A stretch of DNA of 59,451 nucleotides from Kineosporia rhizophila (GCF_021277265.1 NZ_JAJSOH010000040.1:1-59451), one strand, 5' to 3'. Counted from the first letter of the stretch, positions 28,749 to 38,230 are shown. Made by a program: numbers and translations. The notes: a model not told the origin generated them from the sequence alone.

Positions 28749-29393
28749 TCAGCTGTTCACCTCGACCAGGAGCTCCAGCACCCGGGCCGCGCTGCCCAGC
28801 CGGATCGCCGCCCGGTCGCCGGGCAGGTCCAGGCGCAGCACCCGGGCCGTGACCTGCTCGTGACCTACGGTCCGGTAAAAGTCCAGGTCAGTCGCCGGTT
28901 GCGAGGCCTTCACGAGGGGTCCGGCGACGGCCACGAAGACCCTTCCGGCGGGGGCTCCGTCGGCCGGGCCCGGGCCCGCGACGCCGGTGGTGGCGAGGCC
29001 GTAGTCGGCCTTCAGCAGCTCCCGGACGCCCCCGGCCATCTGTGCGGCGACGTCCGGATCGACCGGCCCTTTCGCTGAGAGCAGAGCGGGATCGACGCCC
29101 AAAATGTCTTTCTTGAGCTCCGTCGCGTAGGCCACCACGGCTCCGCGCAGCACCGCCGACGCACCGGCGATCGCCACCAGAGAGGCCGAGACCATGCCGC
29201 CGGTGAGCGATTCGGCGATGGCCACGGTCCGCCCCTGTTCGCTGAGGGCTGAAACGATCTGGGCCGCAGTCTGGTCTATGTCCGCAGCAATCTCCGCATC
29301 GGCCACGGCGTGGTGCGGAGAGGCCGCGAGCTCACTCTCGTCCGCGTCGCCCGGCTCCAGTCCGGGCGGGGACGGCTCCTGGGTCTGGGTCAT
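28749..29393 (-). CDS. cinA: CinA C-terminal domain protein, nicotinamide-nucleotide amidase
   Basis: This 214-aa protein consists only of the CinA C-terminal amidase domain, which deamidates NMN to nicotinate mononucleotide (PncC activity). Signature stretches are TVAIAESLTGGMVSASLVAI, GAVVAYATELKKDILGV and the ATTGVAGPGPADG loop. An acidic leader of about 45 residues (MTQTQEPSPPGLEPGDADES) precedes the domain and is not part of the family. The ATG at 29393 is 65 bp from the pgsA stop, so it probably belongs to the rimO-pgsA-cinA operon, as in other actinobacteria. Confidence 0.9.
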   Translation of the reverse strand: MTQTQEPSPPGLEPGDADESELAASPHHAVADAEIAADIDQTAAQIVSALSEQGRTVAIAESLTGGMVSASLVAIAGASAVLRGAVVAYATELKKDILGVDPALLSAKGPVDPDVAAQMAGGVRELLKADYGLATTGVAGPGPADGAPAGRVFVAVAGPLVKASQPATDLDFYRTVGHEQVTARVLRLDLPGDRAAIRLGSAARVLELLVEVNS

Positions 29394-29458
29394 GGGGCAC
29401 AGCGTGCCACTCCCCCACGTGACTACAACCCGTGAGGGCCCCTTCGGTCCAACGGCTT

Positions 29459-30037
29459 CTAGGCCGGGGACCGACCGGCCCGGCGCAGGCGCACGGCCTG
29501 GGCCACGTAGTCGATCCCGGTGCCCACGGTCAGGGCCACCGCGACCCCCATGCAGGCGAACGCCAGCGGCTGGACCGCGTCCGGCAGCGGGCAGACCATC
29601 AGCATGATCGCCACCGACTGGGCCACCGTCTTGGCCTTGCCGCCCCGGCCGGCCGCCATCACGCCGTACCTGATCATGAAGAAGCGCATGACGGTGATGC
29701 CGAGCTCGCGGAAGAGCACCAGCACGGTGACCCACCACCAGAGCTCACCGATCATCGACAGGGAGATCAGCGCGGCCCCGATCAGGGCCTTGTCGGCGAT
29801 CGGGTCGGCGATCTTGCCCAGGTCGGTGACCAGGCCCCAGCTGCGGGCCAGGTCGCCGTCGATCCGGTCGGTGATGATCGCCCCGGCGAAGACCACCGCG
29901 GCGGCGATCCGCCAGCTGGTCTCCTGCCCGTCACCGTGCAGCATGAGCACGGCGAACAGCGGCACCAGCGCGATCCGCAGGGCGGTCAGCGCGTTGGCGA
30001 TGTTCCAGTTGCTGGGCGCCTTGGTCGTGGTGCTCAC
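29459..30037 (-). CDS. pgsA: CDP-diacylglycerol--glycerol-3-phosphate 3-phosphatidyltransferase
   Basis: This membrane enzyme makes phosphatidylglycerol phosphate from CDP-diacylglycerol. The 192-aa protein carries the CDP-alcohol phosphotransferase motif DG-x2-AR-x8-G-x3-D-x3-D, seen as DGDLARSWGLVTDLGKIADP followed by IADK, and begins with the typical NIANALTALRIALVPLFAVL. About five to six membrane helices are present. The GTG start at 30037 overlaps the rimO stop by 4 nt. Position after rimO and before cinA/clgR matches the pgsA3-type gene of mycobacteria, so an equivalent phospholipid product is likely. Confidence 0.93.
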   Translation of the reverse strand: MSTTTKAPSNWNIANALTALRIALVPLFAVLMLHGDGQETSWRIAAAVVFAGAIITDRIDGDLARSWGLVTDLGKIADPIADKALIGAALISLSMIGELWWWVTVLVLFRELGITVMRFFMIRYGVMAAGRGGKAKTVAQSVAIMLMVCPLPDAVQPLAFACMGVAVALTVGTGIDYVAQAVRLRRAGRSPA

Positions 30038-31545
30038 CCGGCTGAGTTCACCGCGGACGAGCCCGCGGGGGCCGCCAGATCGACCGCCGGATCGACCGCG
30101 GAGGCGATCAGGTCCACACCCATCGTCTCGGTGACGACCGCCTCGACCCAGTCGCCGGGGGCGGCCTGCACGCCGGGCAGCAGCACCTGGCCGTCGACCT
30201 CCGGGCCCTGGTGGGCGGCGCGGCCGACCATCGTGCCCGGATCGTCCTCGTCCACACCCTCGACCAGGACCCGGACCCGCTCGCCGATGCGGTCTTCCGC
30301 CCGCTGCGCGGTGAGCTCCTCGACCAGGCCGGTGATGTGCGCGACCCGCGCCGCGACCTCGTCCGCCGAGAGCTTGCCGTCGAGCGTGGCGGCCTCGGTG
30401 CCGTCCTCGTCGGAGTAGCCGAACACGCCGACCACGTCGAGGCGGGCCTCGACCAGGAAGCCGGCCAGCTCCTCGACGTCGGCCTCGGTCTCGCCCGGGA
30501 AGCCGACGATCACGTTGGAGCGGATGCCCGCCTCGGCGCTGCGCTCGCGGATGCCGCGCAGCAGGTTGAGGAAGTCACCGGTGCTGCCGAAGCGGCGCAT
30601 CCGGCGCAGCACGGCGTTGGAGGAGTGCTGGAACGACAGGTCGAAGTAGGGCGCCACGCCCTCGGTGCCGGCGATCGCGTCGATCAGGCCGGGCCGCAGC
30701 TCGGCCGGCTGCAGGTAGGACACCCGCACCCGGTCGACGCCCTCGACCGCGGCCAGCTCGGGCAGCATGGTCTCGAGCAGGCGGATGTCGCCCAGGTCTT
30801 TTCCGTAGGACGTGGAGTTCTCGCTGACCAGGAACAGTTCCTTCACGCCGCGCTCGGCCAGCCAGCGGGCCTCGGTGAGGACCTCGGCGGGGCGGCGGGA
30901 CAGGAAGGCGCCGCGGAAGGCCGGGATGGCGCAGAAGGTGCAGCGGCGGTCGCAGCCGGAGGCGAGCTTCAGCGGCGCCCAGGGGCGGCCGTCGAGCCGG
31001 GCCCGGATCACCCGTGGGCCGCTGACCGGAGCCACCCCGGAGGGCAGGTCACCGATGATCACCGGGTCCTGCGAGTGCCCGGGGACGGCGACGGCGGCCT
31101 CCCGGCGCGCGGTCGGCGTGAGCGGCAGCAGGGTGCGCCGGTCGACCGGGACGTGCGACTTCGGCTTCTCGCCGTGCAGGATCGCGTCGAGGTGCTTGGA
31201 GAGGTCGGCGTAGGAGTCGAACCCGAGCACCGCGTCGGCCTCCGGCAGCGACTCGGCGAGCTGCTCGCCGTACCGCTCGGCCAGGCAGCCGACGGCGACC
31301 ACGGCCTGGGTGCGGGCCGGGCCGTCCTTCAGCTCGGCGGCCTCCATCAGGACGTCGATCGAGTCCTTCTTGGCCTGCTCGACGAAGCCACAGGTGTTCA
31401 CGACGGCGACGTCGGCGTTCTCGGCGTCGTCGACGAGTTCCCATCCGGCGGCGGCCAGGCGACCGGCCAATTCCTCCGAATCGACCTCGTTCCGGGCGCA
31501 TCCCAGGGTGACAACAGCTACGGAGCGAGGGGCAACCACGGCCAC
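30034..31545 (-). CDS. rimO: Ribosomal protein S12 methylthiotransferase RimO
   Basis: This radical-SAM enzyme methylthiolates an aspartate of ribosomal protein S12. The 503-aa protein has the UPF0004 domain (VAVVTLGCARNEVDSEEL, NTCGFVEQAKKDSID, GCLAERYGEQL), the radical-SAM site ASGCDRRCTFCAIPAFRGAF and a C-terminal TRAM domain. The NEVDSE and CGFVEQAKKDSI motifs separate RimO from MiaB. An inserted stretch at about residues 135-190 before the SAM domain is Pro/Val-rich. It starts with GTG at 31545 and is the first gene of the rimO-pgsA-cinA run. The C-terminal tail is Ala/Val-rich and ends at the pgsA overlap. Confidence 0.95.
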   Translation of the reverse strand: MAVVAPRSVAVVTLGCARNEVDSEELAGRLAAAGWELVDDAENADVAVVNTCGFVEQAKKDSIDVLMEAAELKDGPARTQAVVAVGCLAERYGEQLAESLPEADAVLGFDSYADLSKHLDAILHGEKPKSHVPVDRRTLLPLTPTARREAAVAVPGHSQDPVIIGDLPSGVAPVSGPRVIRARLDGRPWAPLKLASGCDRRCTFCAIPAFRGAFLSRRPAEVLTEARWLAERGVKELFLVSENSTSYGKDLGDIRLLETMLPELAAVEGVDRVRVSYLQPAELRPGLIDAIAGTEGVAPYFDLSFQHSSNAVLRRMRRFGSTGDFLNLLRGIRERSAEAGIRSNVIVGFPGETEADVEELAGFLVEARLDVVGVFGYSDEDGTEAATLDGKLSADEVAARVAHITGLVEELTAQRAEDRIGERVRVLVEGVDEDDPGTMVGRAAHQGPEVDGQVLLPGVQAAPGDWVEAVVTETMGVDLIASAVDPAVDLAAPAGSSAVNSAG

Positions 31546-31648
31546 AGACTACTGGCCGTTTCGGCCTGCCGGATTCACCAGCCCCGGTTGCCCGCCCGAG
31601 GAGACGTTGAGCACCCCCTCGGCCCAAGGGTCCCACGGGGAACCGGAA

Positions 31649-31676
31649 GGCCCCGGCCGCCTACGCGACCGGGGCC
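31649..31676 (-). terminator. Terminator after the NYN-domain gene
   Basis: A 12-bp stem with one mismatch (31649-31660 with 31665-31676) and a 4-nt loop lies 19 bp after the NYN stop and about 100 bp before the rimO start. It is followed by TTCCGG on the minus strand, with no proper T-run. Confidence 0.72.
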
Positions 31677-31694
31677 CACCGACGTCCTCGATCT

Positions 31695-32366
31695 CTAGGC
31701 GTTCTCGCTCAGCAGGGCCCGCATCGAACGGGTCGGCTGCAGCCAGGCGCCACCGGCCGGCAGGTTGTCCAGCCGCACCCGCGGCAGCGGGGTGGTGAAG
31801 GCGCCGGGCACGTCCTCGAGGTCGACGAACCGGATCACCTCGGACTCCTGCGCGTAACCGGCGACCTCGACGAAGGACAGCACCGTGACGTCCACGCCGT
31901 CGCGGGCCAGTTCTTCCAGCGGCTCGTTGAAGTTGCGCCCGTCACCGCTGGCCACCACCAGGCGCCGCAGCGTCCGGGTGCGGTGGCGCTCGGCGATGTG
32001 GGCGAGCATGTCGTCGTCCACGTCGTCGAGCGGGCCCAGCTTGGGCCGGGCGAACACCGAGTAACCGAACGAGCGGATCGCCTCGACCCAGCCGCGCATC
32101 GTGGCGGCCCCGCCCGGAGGCACGTTCGCGAAGACCGCACCCTCCACGTCCCGGTCGCCGGCCTGGGCCAGCAGCCACTTGGCCACCGCGTCGAACCGCG
32201 GCCGGGACTGCGCCGACGGCCGGCCGCCGATCACGTTCGAGAGCGTCATGTCGATGTTCGGGGCGTCCCAGACCAGCAGGTCCAGCTCGGCCCGCTCGCC
32301 GCTGACCAGACCGAGGTCCTCGACCGTAAGGGGGGCGTCCTCGCCCAAATCGTCGTCAATCATCAT
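31695..32366 (-). CDS. NYN domain protein (LabA/DUF88-like)
   Basis: This 223-aa protein has the PIN-like NYN fold, often an RNase. The first acidic motif is LLVWDAPNIDMTL, the central acidic run is LDDVDDDMLAHI and the third is RLVVASGDGRNFNEPLEEL, which together supply the metal-binding aspartates. Relatives are conserved next to ftsK in actinobacteria. An acidic N-terminus (MMIDDDLGEDAP) precedes the domain. The start is the first of two adjacent ATGs (32366), and the gene overlaps the end of ftsK by 11 nt, so the two are coupled. The RNA target is unknown. Confidence 0.86.
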   Translation of the reverse strand: MMIDDDLGEDAPLTVEDLGLVSGERAELDLLVWDAPNIDMTLSNVIGGRPSAQSRPRFDAVAKWLLAQAGDRDVEGAVFANVPPGGAATMRGWVEAIRSFGYSVFARPKLGPLDDVDDDMLAHIAERHRTRTLRRLVVASGDGRNFNEPLEELARDGVDVTVLSFVEVAGYAQESEVIRFVDLEDVPGAFTTPLPRVRLDNLPAGGAWLQPTRSMRALLSENA

Positions 32367-35082
32367 CCATACCTGGTTCCCATAGATCTTCTACCCGGCC
32401 GGCGTCGTCGTCCGGCGGGGTCTCACCGCGGATCAGGGCCAGCGTGGCAGGAAGATCGTCAGGTTTCACCATCACGTCGCGCGCCTTGCTTCCCTCGCTG
32501 GGTCCCACCACACCCCGGGACTCCAGCAGATCCATCAGCCGGCCCGCCTTCGCGAACCCGACCCGCAGCTTGCGCTGCAGCATCGAGGTCGACCCGAACT
32601 GCGAGGTGACGATGAGTTCGGCAGCCGCCAGCAGCAACTCAAGATCGTCACCGATGTCCTCGTCGATCTCCTTGTGGACGACCGGGGCGGCGACGTCCTC
32701 GCGGTAGACCGGCTGCAGCTGCTCGCGGACGTGCTCGACCACCCGCTCGATCTCGGACTCGGTGACCCAGGCACCCTGCACGCGCATCGGCTTGGAGGCG
32801 CCCATCGGCAGGAACAGCCCGTCGCCCTGGCCGATCAGCTTCTCCGCCCCGGGCTGGTCGAGGACCACCCGGGAGTCGGTGACCGAGCTGGTCGCGAACG
32901 CCATCCGGGACGGCACGTTGGCCTTGATCAGGCCGGTGACCACGTCGACGCTGGGCCGCTGGGTGGCCAGCACCAGGTGGATGCCGGCGGCCCGGGCGAG
33001 CTGGGTGATCCGGACGATCGCGTCCTCCACGTCGCGCGGCGCGACCATCATCAGGTCGGCCAGCTCGTCCACCACGACCAGCAGGTAGGGGTAGGGCTGG
33101 AGCCGGCGCTCGCTGCCGGGCGGCAGCACGACGGTGTTGTTGCGGATCGCCTTGTTGAAGTCGTCGATGTGCTTGAACCCGAACGCCGACAGGTCGTCGT
33201 AGCGGGCGTCCATCTCCTTCACCACCCACTGCAGGGCCTCGGCGGCCTTCTTCGGGTTGGTGATGATCGGCGTGATCAGGTGCGGGATGCCCTCGTAGGC
33301 GGTGAGTTCCACGCGCTTGGGGTCGACCAGCACCATCCGCACCTCGTCGGGCGTGGAGCGCATCAGCAGCGAGGTGATCATCGAGTTCACGAACGAGGAC
33401 TTGCCGGCGCCGGTGGCCCCGGCGACCAGCATGTGCGGCATCTTGGCCAGGTTGGCGATGACGTAGCCGCCCTCGACGTCCTTGCCCACGCCCATCACCA
33501 TCGGGTGCTCCGAGCGCCGCGCGGTCTGGCTGCGCAGCACGTCGCCCAGGGAGACCGTCTCGCGGTCGGCGTTCGGGATCTCGATGCCGATCGCCGACTT
33601 GCCCGGGATCGGCGACAGGATGCGCACGTCGGCGCTGGCCACCGCGTAGGAGATGTTCTTGCTCAGCGCGGTGACCTTCTCGACCTTGACCGCCGGGCCG
33701 ACCTCGACCTCGTAGCGGGTCACCGTGGGGCCCCGGCTGAAACCGGTGACCTGGGCGTCGATGTTGAAGTCCTCGAACACCCGGGTGAGCGACTCGACCA
33801 CCTTGTCGTTGGCCTCGCTGCGCTCCTTCGGGGCGGGCCCGGCGGGCAGCATGTCGGACGGCGGCAGGTGGTAGGTGACGTCTCCGGCCAGCAGCAGCTG
33901 TTCCACCCGCTCGGGCAGCTGGGTGGTCTCGGGGGCCTCGGGAGGGCTGGACGGGACGGGCGCGACCTTCGCGACCGGGGGCGGCGGCGGAGGGGGGGCC
34001 GGACTGTCGGCCGGAGCAGGGGGTGGCGTGCCCCGCCCGGCGTCCAGCAGGTCGCGCAGGTCGACCTCCTGGGTCTCGCGGACGGCGTCTTCCTGACCGG
34101 CGGCGTCGACGTCGAAGACCCGGGCCGCACGGCCTTTGCGCGGTTTGGCCGGCCGGGTCGGCACCGGGGCCGTGTCCTCCTCGTCGGGGGTGAGGATGGC
34201 CTTGGCGTAGGCCTCGTCGCCGTGCAGGGGGCCCTCGTCGCCGGCCGGCCCGCGGCGGAAGCGGCGGCCGGTGAGGTGGTACTCCTCGTCGGTGCCCATG
34301 CCGGTGAGGGAGTCGTGCAGGTCGCGCAGACGGTCCGGAATCGCGTAGACCGGGGTGGCGGTGACCACGAGCAGACCGAAGAAGGCCAGGAGCAGCAGGA
34401 TCGGCACGGCGCCCCAGACGCTGACGCCGGCCTCGAGCGGGGCCGAGACCAGGTAGCCGATCATGCCGCCGGCGCCGCGCATGTCGCCCGCGCCGTCGGA
34501 CGGGCCGGGCACGTCGGCGGCCAGGTGGGTCAGGCCGGTGGCGGAGACGATGATCGCGGCGGTGCCGATGAACATCCGGTTGACCGAGGCCATCTCGTCC
34601 GGCCGGCGCATCACCAGCCAGCCCGCGACCAGCAGGAGCAGCGGCAGGACGAGCGAGACCTTGCCGATGGTGCCGGCCGCCACGGCGTGCACCGCGACGC
34701 CCAGGTTGCCCGGCAGGCCCCACCACTCGCGGGAGGCGACCACGATCGCGGCGGCCACCAGGAGCAGGCCCACACCGTCGCGGCGGTGATCCGGGTCGAA
34801 GTCCCGGGCACCCTGACCGACCACCCGGGCGCCCCCGCCGACCAGGTGGGCCAGGCCCATGTAGAGGCTGCGAACCATCCGGAACGGCAGCGGGGCGCGG
34901 GCCGGGGCACTACGGCGGGCGGGCGGGCGAGCGGCGGCCTTGGTCGTCCGGCCGGTGCCGCGGGCCTTGGTGGTGCGCCCCTTGCCCTTGGCCGTGCTCT
35001 GGGTGCGGGACCGTCCGGACGCACTCTTGGAGGCAGTGGAGCGCGACGAACTGCCGCCAGATGTGGACGTACGGGTCGCCAT
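32356..35082 (-). CDS. ftsK: DNA translocase FtsK
   Basis: FtsK/SpoIIIE pumps chromosome ends through the division septum. The 908-aa protein begins with a basic Ser/Thr/Arg-rich tail, then four membrane helices at about residues 75-245, then a Pro/Glu-rich linker to about 430. The motor domain has Walker A AGATGAGKSSFVNSM (about 555), Walker B YLLVVVDELADLMM and ATQRPSVDVVTGLIKANVPS. The C-terminal gamma winged helix that reads KOPS-like sites is present (QFGSTSMLQRKLRVGFAKAG). The ATG at 35082 is chosen; nine further upstream residues are possible. The NYN gene overlaps its end. Confidence 0.96.
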   Translation of the reverse strand: MATRTSTSGGSSSRSTASKSASGRSRTQSTAKGKGRTTKARGTGRTTKAAARPPARRSAPARAPLPFRMVRSLYMGLAHLVGGGARVVGQGARDFDPDHRRDGVGLLLVAAAIVVASREWWGLPGNLGVAVHAVAAGTIGKVSLVLPLLLLVAGWLVMRRPDEMASVNRMFIGTAAIIVSATGLTHLAADVPGPSDGAGDMRGAGGMIGYLVSAPLEAGVSVWGAVPILLLLAFFGLLVVTATPVYAIPDRLRDLHDSLTGMGTDEEYHLTGRRFRRGPAGDEGPLHGDEAYAKAILTPDEEDTAPVPTRPAKPRKGRAARVFDVDAAGQEDAVRETQEVDLRDLLDAGRGTPPPAPADSPAPPPPPPPVAKVAPVPSSPPEAPETTQLPERVEQLLLAGDVTYHLPPSDMLPAGPAPKERSEANDKVVESLTRVFEDFNIDAQVTGFSRGPTVTRYEVEVGPAVKVEKVTALSKNISYAVASADVRILSPIPGKSAIGIEIPNADRETVSLGDVLRSQTARRSEHPMVMGVGKDVEGGYVIANLAKMPHMLVAGATGAGKSSFVNSMITSLLMRSTPDEVRMVLVDPKRVELTAYEGIPHLITPIITNPKKAAEALQWVVKEMDARYDDLSAFGFKHIDDFNKAIRNNTVVLPPGSERRLQPYPYLLVVVDELADLMMVAPRDVEDAIVRITQLARAAGIHLVLATQRPSVDVVTGLIKANVPSRMAFATSSVTDSRVVLDQPGAEKLIGQGDGLFLPMGASKPMRVQGAWVTESEIERVVEHVREQLQPVYREDVAAPVVHKEIDEDIGDDLELLLAAAELIVTSQFGSTSMLQRKLRVGFAKAGRLMDLLESRGVVGPSEGSKARDVMVKPDDLPATLALIRGETPPDDDAGRVEDLWEPGMDDD

Positions 35083-35190
35083 GATGGCGAGGCTACGCGA
35101 TAGACACACCGGATCACGGGTGCAACGCCGAGGGTCACGCCGGGCGGCGTCATCCCTTCGCCCAGGCCTGGTGACACACCGTGCAGCCGG

Positions 35191-35221
35191 TTCGAGCGCC
35201 TGGATCGGCCGCCCCTACAGT
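35191..35221 (+). promoter_or_regulatory. Putative promoter of a leaderless SGNH hydrolase mRNA
   Basis: TACAGT at 35216-35221 fits a -10 hexamer and ends 6 nt before the GTG at 35228. TTCGAG at 35191-35196 is a weak -35 with a 19-bp spacer. No ribosome site precedes the GTG, so translation from a leaderless transcript would be consistent. Confidence 0.45.
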
Positions 35222-35227
35222 TACGCC

Positions 35228-36493
35228 GTGCCCGCCCACACAGCCCAGGACCAGCAGATCGAGGCCCCGGCGGACACCGGGCTGCACTTACGCCGGCACC
35301 GCTCCACCCGGGCGGTTCTGCTCGTGGTCGCAGTGGGCGCGGTGGCCGCGATCGCGGCGGTGGTGGGAGTGCGGCAGCTACGCACCGATCCCCCGCCCCC
35401 CTGGCCCGCTCAGGCTGCGCAGATCGGCAGCTCCACCTGCACCGACCCGTCCACGAACCAGCAGTGGCGAGTTTCCTGGGAGGTGAGCTCCGAGCTGGGG
35501 GTACGGCCCACCGCGCTGCATGTGCGCACGCTGCCCAACGGCGCCTGGCTGGACCGGGCCAACGATCGCTGGCAGCTGCGCTGGAACCAGGCCCCGGCCG
35601 AGGTGGCCGGCACCGACTTCGCCTGGAACCACGATCTGACCGCCCCGCTGTCCGGCCTGTCCCAGGTGGCCGTCTCGGCCTCCCTGTCGCCGCGATTCGT
35701 CACCCCTGACGGTGCCTGCACGGTCTACACCGCTCCCTTCGGACCGGGAGCCCCCGGCAAGGGGTCGGTCGCCGTCATCGGCGACAGTCTGATCGCCCAG
35801 CTGGTGCCCGCGGCCGCTACTGCTTCCGGAACCACCGTCTCGGCTGCACCCGGCGCAACCACGCCAGCACAAACGTCCGTTGTTACCCCCACCGCCGTAC
35901 CCGGCGAGCCCGCGACGGGCCCCCTGCTCACCGCCCTGCTGGATCGCGGCCACCGCGCCCAGATCGACGGGCAGGGAGGACGACGATGGGTGGCCGCGCA
36001 GGAGGAGCTGGACGCGCTCGAGCTGGCCAACGGCACGATGAAGGACGAGTTGCGCGGGCTTCGGGAGGCCGGCTCAGTGGTCGTGGCGCTGGGGACCAAC
36101 GATGCGAACTGGGCCGGGCTGGCCCCCGACGACGTGCAGTTCGAGTCCCGCCTCAGCTGGACCCTGGAGAACCTGCAGCAGACCATCGACGAGCTCGCCC
36201 AGCGAGGGCACTGCACGGTGCTGCTGACCATGGCCGCGCAGGGAAAGGTCAACGCCGGAACGCCCCGGGGTAACCGGTTCGAGCTGACCGCCGCCCGGAT
36301 CAACGCACTGCTGAAGCAGAAGGCCGACGCCGAACCCCGCCTGGCCCTGTACGACTGGGGTTCACAGGGAGACCAGCACGCCTTCGGCACGGCCGACTCG
36401 TGGTTCGGCGCCGACACCGTGCACCTCTCCCCGGCCGGGATCACCGCCTACAGCCGTGCCCTCTCCGAGGCGGCCGATCTGGGCTGCTCATGA
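35228..36493 (+). CDS. Membrane-anchored SGNH/GDSL hydrolase
   Basis: This 421-aa protein has a cytoplasmic N-terminus with basic residues (LRRHRSTR), one membrane helix at about 29-48 and a large extracytoplasmic part. The SGNH blocks are visible: block I VAVIGDSLIAQL (Ser nucleophile), block III VVALGTNDANW (Asn) and block V WFGADTVHLSPAGI (Asp and His), so the catalytic set is complete. About 130 residues with Cys in the pairs TCTDP and ACTVY lie between the helix and block I and are not recognisable. Such enzymes act on acyl esters of cell-wall sugars or lipids. The GTG at 35228 is chosen; the upstream open frame is antisense to ftsK. Confidence 0.8.
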   Translation: MPAHTAQDQQIEAPADTGLHLRRHRSTRAVLLVVAVGAVAAIAAVVGVRQLRTDPPPPWPAQAAQIGSSTCTDPSTNQQWRVSWEVSSELGVRPTALHVRTLPNGAWLDRANDRWQLRWNQAPAEVAGTDFAWNHDLTAPLSGLSQVAVSASLSPRFVTPDGACTVYTAPFGPGAPGKGSVAVIGDSLIAQLVPAAATASGTTVSAAPGATTPAQTSVVTPTAVPGEPATGPLLTALLDRGHRAQIDGQGGRRWVAAQEELDALELANGTMKDELRGLREAGSVVVALGTNDANWAGLAPDDVQFESRLSWTLENLQQTIDELAQRGHCTVLLTMAAQGKVNAGTPRGNRFELTAARINALLKQKADAEPRLALYDWGSQGDQHAFGTADSWFGADTVHLSPAGITAYSRALSEAADLGCS

Positions 36494-36533
36494 CTGAGCG
36501 GCGCGGTGGAAGTTCTCCACCGCGCCGCTCAGT
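36493..36533. terminator. Bidirectional terminator between SGNH gene and rnj
   Basis: A perfect 18-bp stem (36493-36510 with 36516-36533) and a 5-nt loop begins at the last base of the hydrolase stop codon and ends 9 bp from the rnj stop. It has no T-run on either strand, but it is the strongest structure in the gap. Confidence 0.85.
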
Positions 36534-36541
36534 GAGCCGGA

Positions 36542-38230
36542 TCAGGCCTCGATCACCAGGGGGATGATCATCGGCCGGCGCCGGTAGGACTCGTTCACCC
36601 AACGGCCGACCACGCGCCGCACGATCTGCGAGAGCTGGTGCGTGTCGTTGTTGGTGCCGTTGCTGGCCGCGTCCCGCAGGGCGTCCAGGATGCGCGGGCG
36701 GACCTTGTCGAACACCGCCTCGTCCTCGGCGAAGCCGCGGGCGTGGATCTCCGGGCCGGCCAGGACCTTGCCGCTGGCCGAGTCGACCACGACGATGATC
36801 GAGATGAAGCCCTCCTCGCCGAGGATCCGCCGGTCCTTCAGGTCGGCCTCGGTGATCTCGCCGACCGTCGAGCCGTCCACGTAGACCAGGCCGCACTCGA
36901 TCTTGCCGGCGATCGTGGCCTTGCCGCCGATCAGGTCGACGACCACGCCGTCCTCGGCGACCAGGACCCGCTCGCGCGGCACCCCGGTCTTGACCGCGAG
37001 CTCGGCGTTGGCCACCAGGTGCCGCATCTCGCCGTGCACCGGCATGACGTTCTTCGGCTTGATGATGTTGTAGCAGTAGAGCAGCTCACCGGCGCTGGCG
37101 TGACCGGAGACGTGCACCCGGGCGTTGCCCTGGTGCACCACCTTGGCGCCGAGCCGGGTGAGCCCGTTGATCACCCGGAACACCGAGTTCTCGTTGCCCG
37201 GGATGAGCGAGGAGGCGAGCACCACGGTGTCGCCCACGCCGACCTCGACCCGGTGGTCACGGTTGGCCATCCGGGACAGCGCGGCCATCGGCTCGCCCTG
37301 CGAGCCGGTGCACATCAGCACCACCCGCTCGTCCGGCAGGTCGCCGACCGCCTTGATGTCGATCAGCACGCCCGGCGGCACGGTCAGGTAGCCCAGGTCA
37401 CGGGCGATGCCCATGTTGCGCACCATCGAGCGGCCGACCAGGGCGACCCGGCGGTTGTGGGCGTGCGCGGCGTCGAGCACCTGCTGCACCCGGTGCACGT
37501 GCGAGGCGAACGAGGCCACGATGATCCGGCGCTCGGCCGCCGCGAACACCGAGTTCAGCACCGGGGTGATGTCCCGCTCGGAGACGGTGAACCCGGGCAC
37601 CTCGGCGTTGGTCGAGTCCGGCATGAACAGGTCCACGCCGGCCTCGCCGAGCCGGGCGAAGGCCCGCAGGTCGGTGATCCGGCCGTCCAGCGGCAGCTGG
37701 TCCATCTTGAAGTCGCCGGTGTGCAGCACGGTGCCCGCGCTGGTGGTGACGGCGACCGCCAGGGCGTCCGGGATGGAGTGGTTGACCGCCACGAACTCGC
37801 AGTCGAAGGGGCCGAACTGCTCCTTCTGCCCCTCCTTCACGGCGAGCGTGATCGGGGTGATCCGGTGTTCCTTCAGCTTGGCCTCGATCAGCGCGAGGGT
37901 GAGCTGGGAACCGACCAGGGGCAGGTCGTTCTTCAGGCGCAGCAGGTAGGGCACCGCGCCGATGTGGTCCTCGTGGCCGTGCGTGAGCACCACGGCGACC
38001 ACGTCGTCGAGCCGGTCGGCGATGTAGGAGAAGTCGGGCAGGATCAGGTCGACGCCGGGCTGGTGGTCCTCGGGGAACAGCACCCCGCAGTCGATGATCA
38101 GGAGCTTGCCCTGGTGCTCGAGCACCGCCATGTTCCGGCCGACCTCGCCGAGGCCACCCAGCGCGACCACGCGCAGGGCACCCTTCGCCACGGCCCGGGG
38201 TCTGCCGAGTTCGCTCAGGTTGTTGATCAT
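36542..38230 (-). CDS. rnj: Ribonuclease J
   Basis: RNase J has both endonuclease and 5'-exonuclease activity and works in mRNA decay and rRNA maturation. The 562-aa protein opens with RVVALGGLGEVGRNMAVLEH, has the metallo-beta-lactamase HxHxDH in LTHGHEDHIGAVPYLL, then the beta-CASP domain (SFASHVHRVQQVLDAA, and VHVSGHASAGELLYCYNIIK with MPVHGEMRHL) and a C-terminal domain. The ATG at 38230 matches the family start. It lies 70 bp downstream of dapA in the same direction, the usual actinobacterial dapA-rnj order. Confidence 0.96.
   Translation of the reverse strand: MINNLSELGRPRAVAKGALRVVALGGLGEVGRNMAVLEHQGKLLIIDCGVLFPEDHQPGVDLILPDFSYIADRLDDVVAVVLTHGHEDHIGAVPYLLRLKNDLPLVGSQLTLALIEAKLKEHRITPITLAVKEGQKEQFGPFDCEFVAVNHSIPDALAVAVTTSAGTVLHTGDFKMDQLPLDGRITDLRAFARLGEAGVDLFMPDSTNAEVPGFTVSERDITPVLNSVFAAAERRIIVASFASHVHRVQQVLDAAHAHNRRVALVGRSMVRNMGIARDLGYLTVPPGVLIDIKAVGDLPDERVVLMCTGSQGEPMAALSRMANRDHRVEVGVGDTVVLASSLIPGNENSVFRVINGLTRLGAKVVHQGNARVHVSGHASAGELLYCYNIIKPKNVMPVHGEMRHLVANAELAVKTGVPRERVLVAEDGVVVDLIGGKATIAGKIECGLVYVDGSTVGEITEADLKDRRILGEEGFISIIVVVDSASGKVLAGPEIHARGFAEDEAVFDKVRPRILDALRDAASNGTNNDTHQLSQIVRRVVGRWVNESYRRRPMIIPLVIEA

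Noticed and set aside
32674..35103. 809-codon plus-strand frame opposite ftsK
   Set aside because: Its composition (Asp/His/Gly/Val/Gln-rich) is that of an antisense frame, and FtsK motifs are unambiguous on the other strand.
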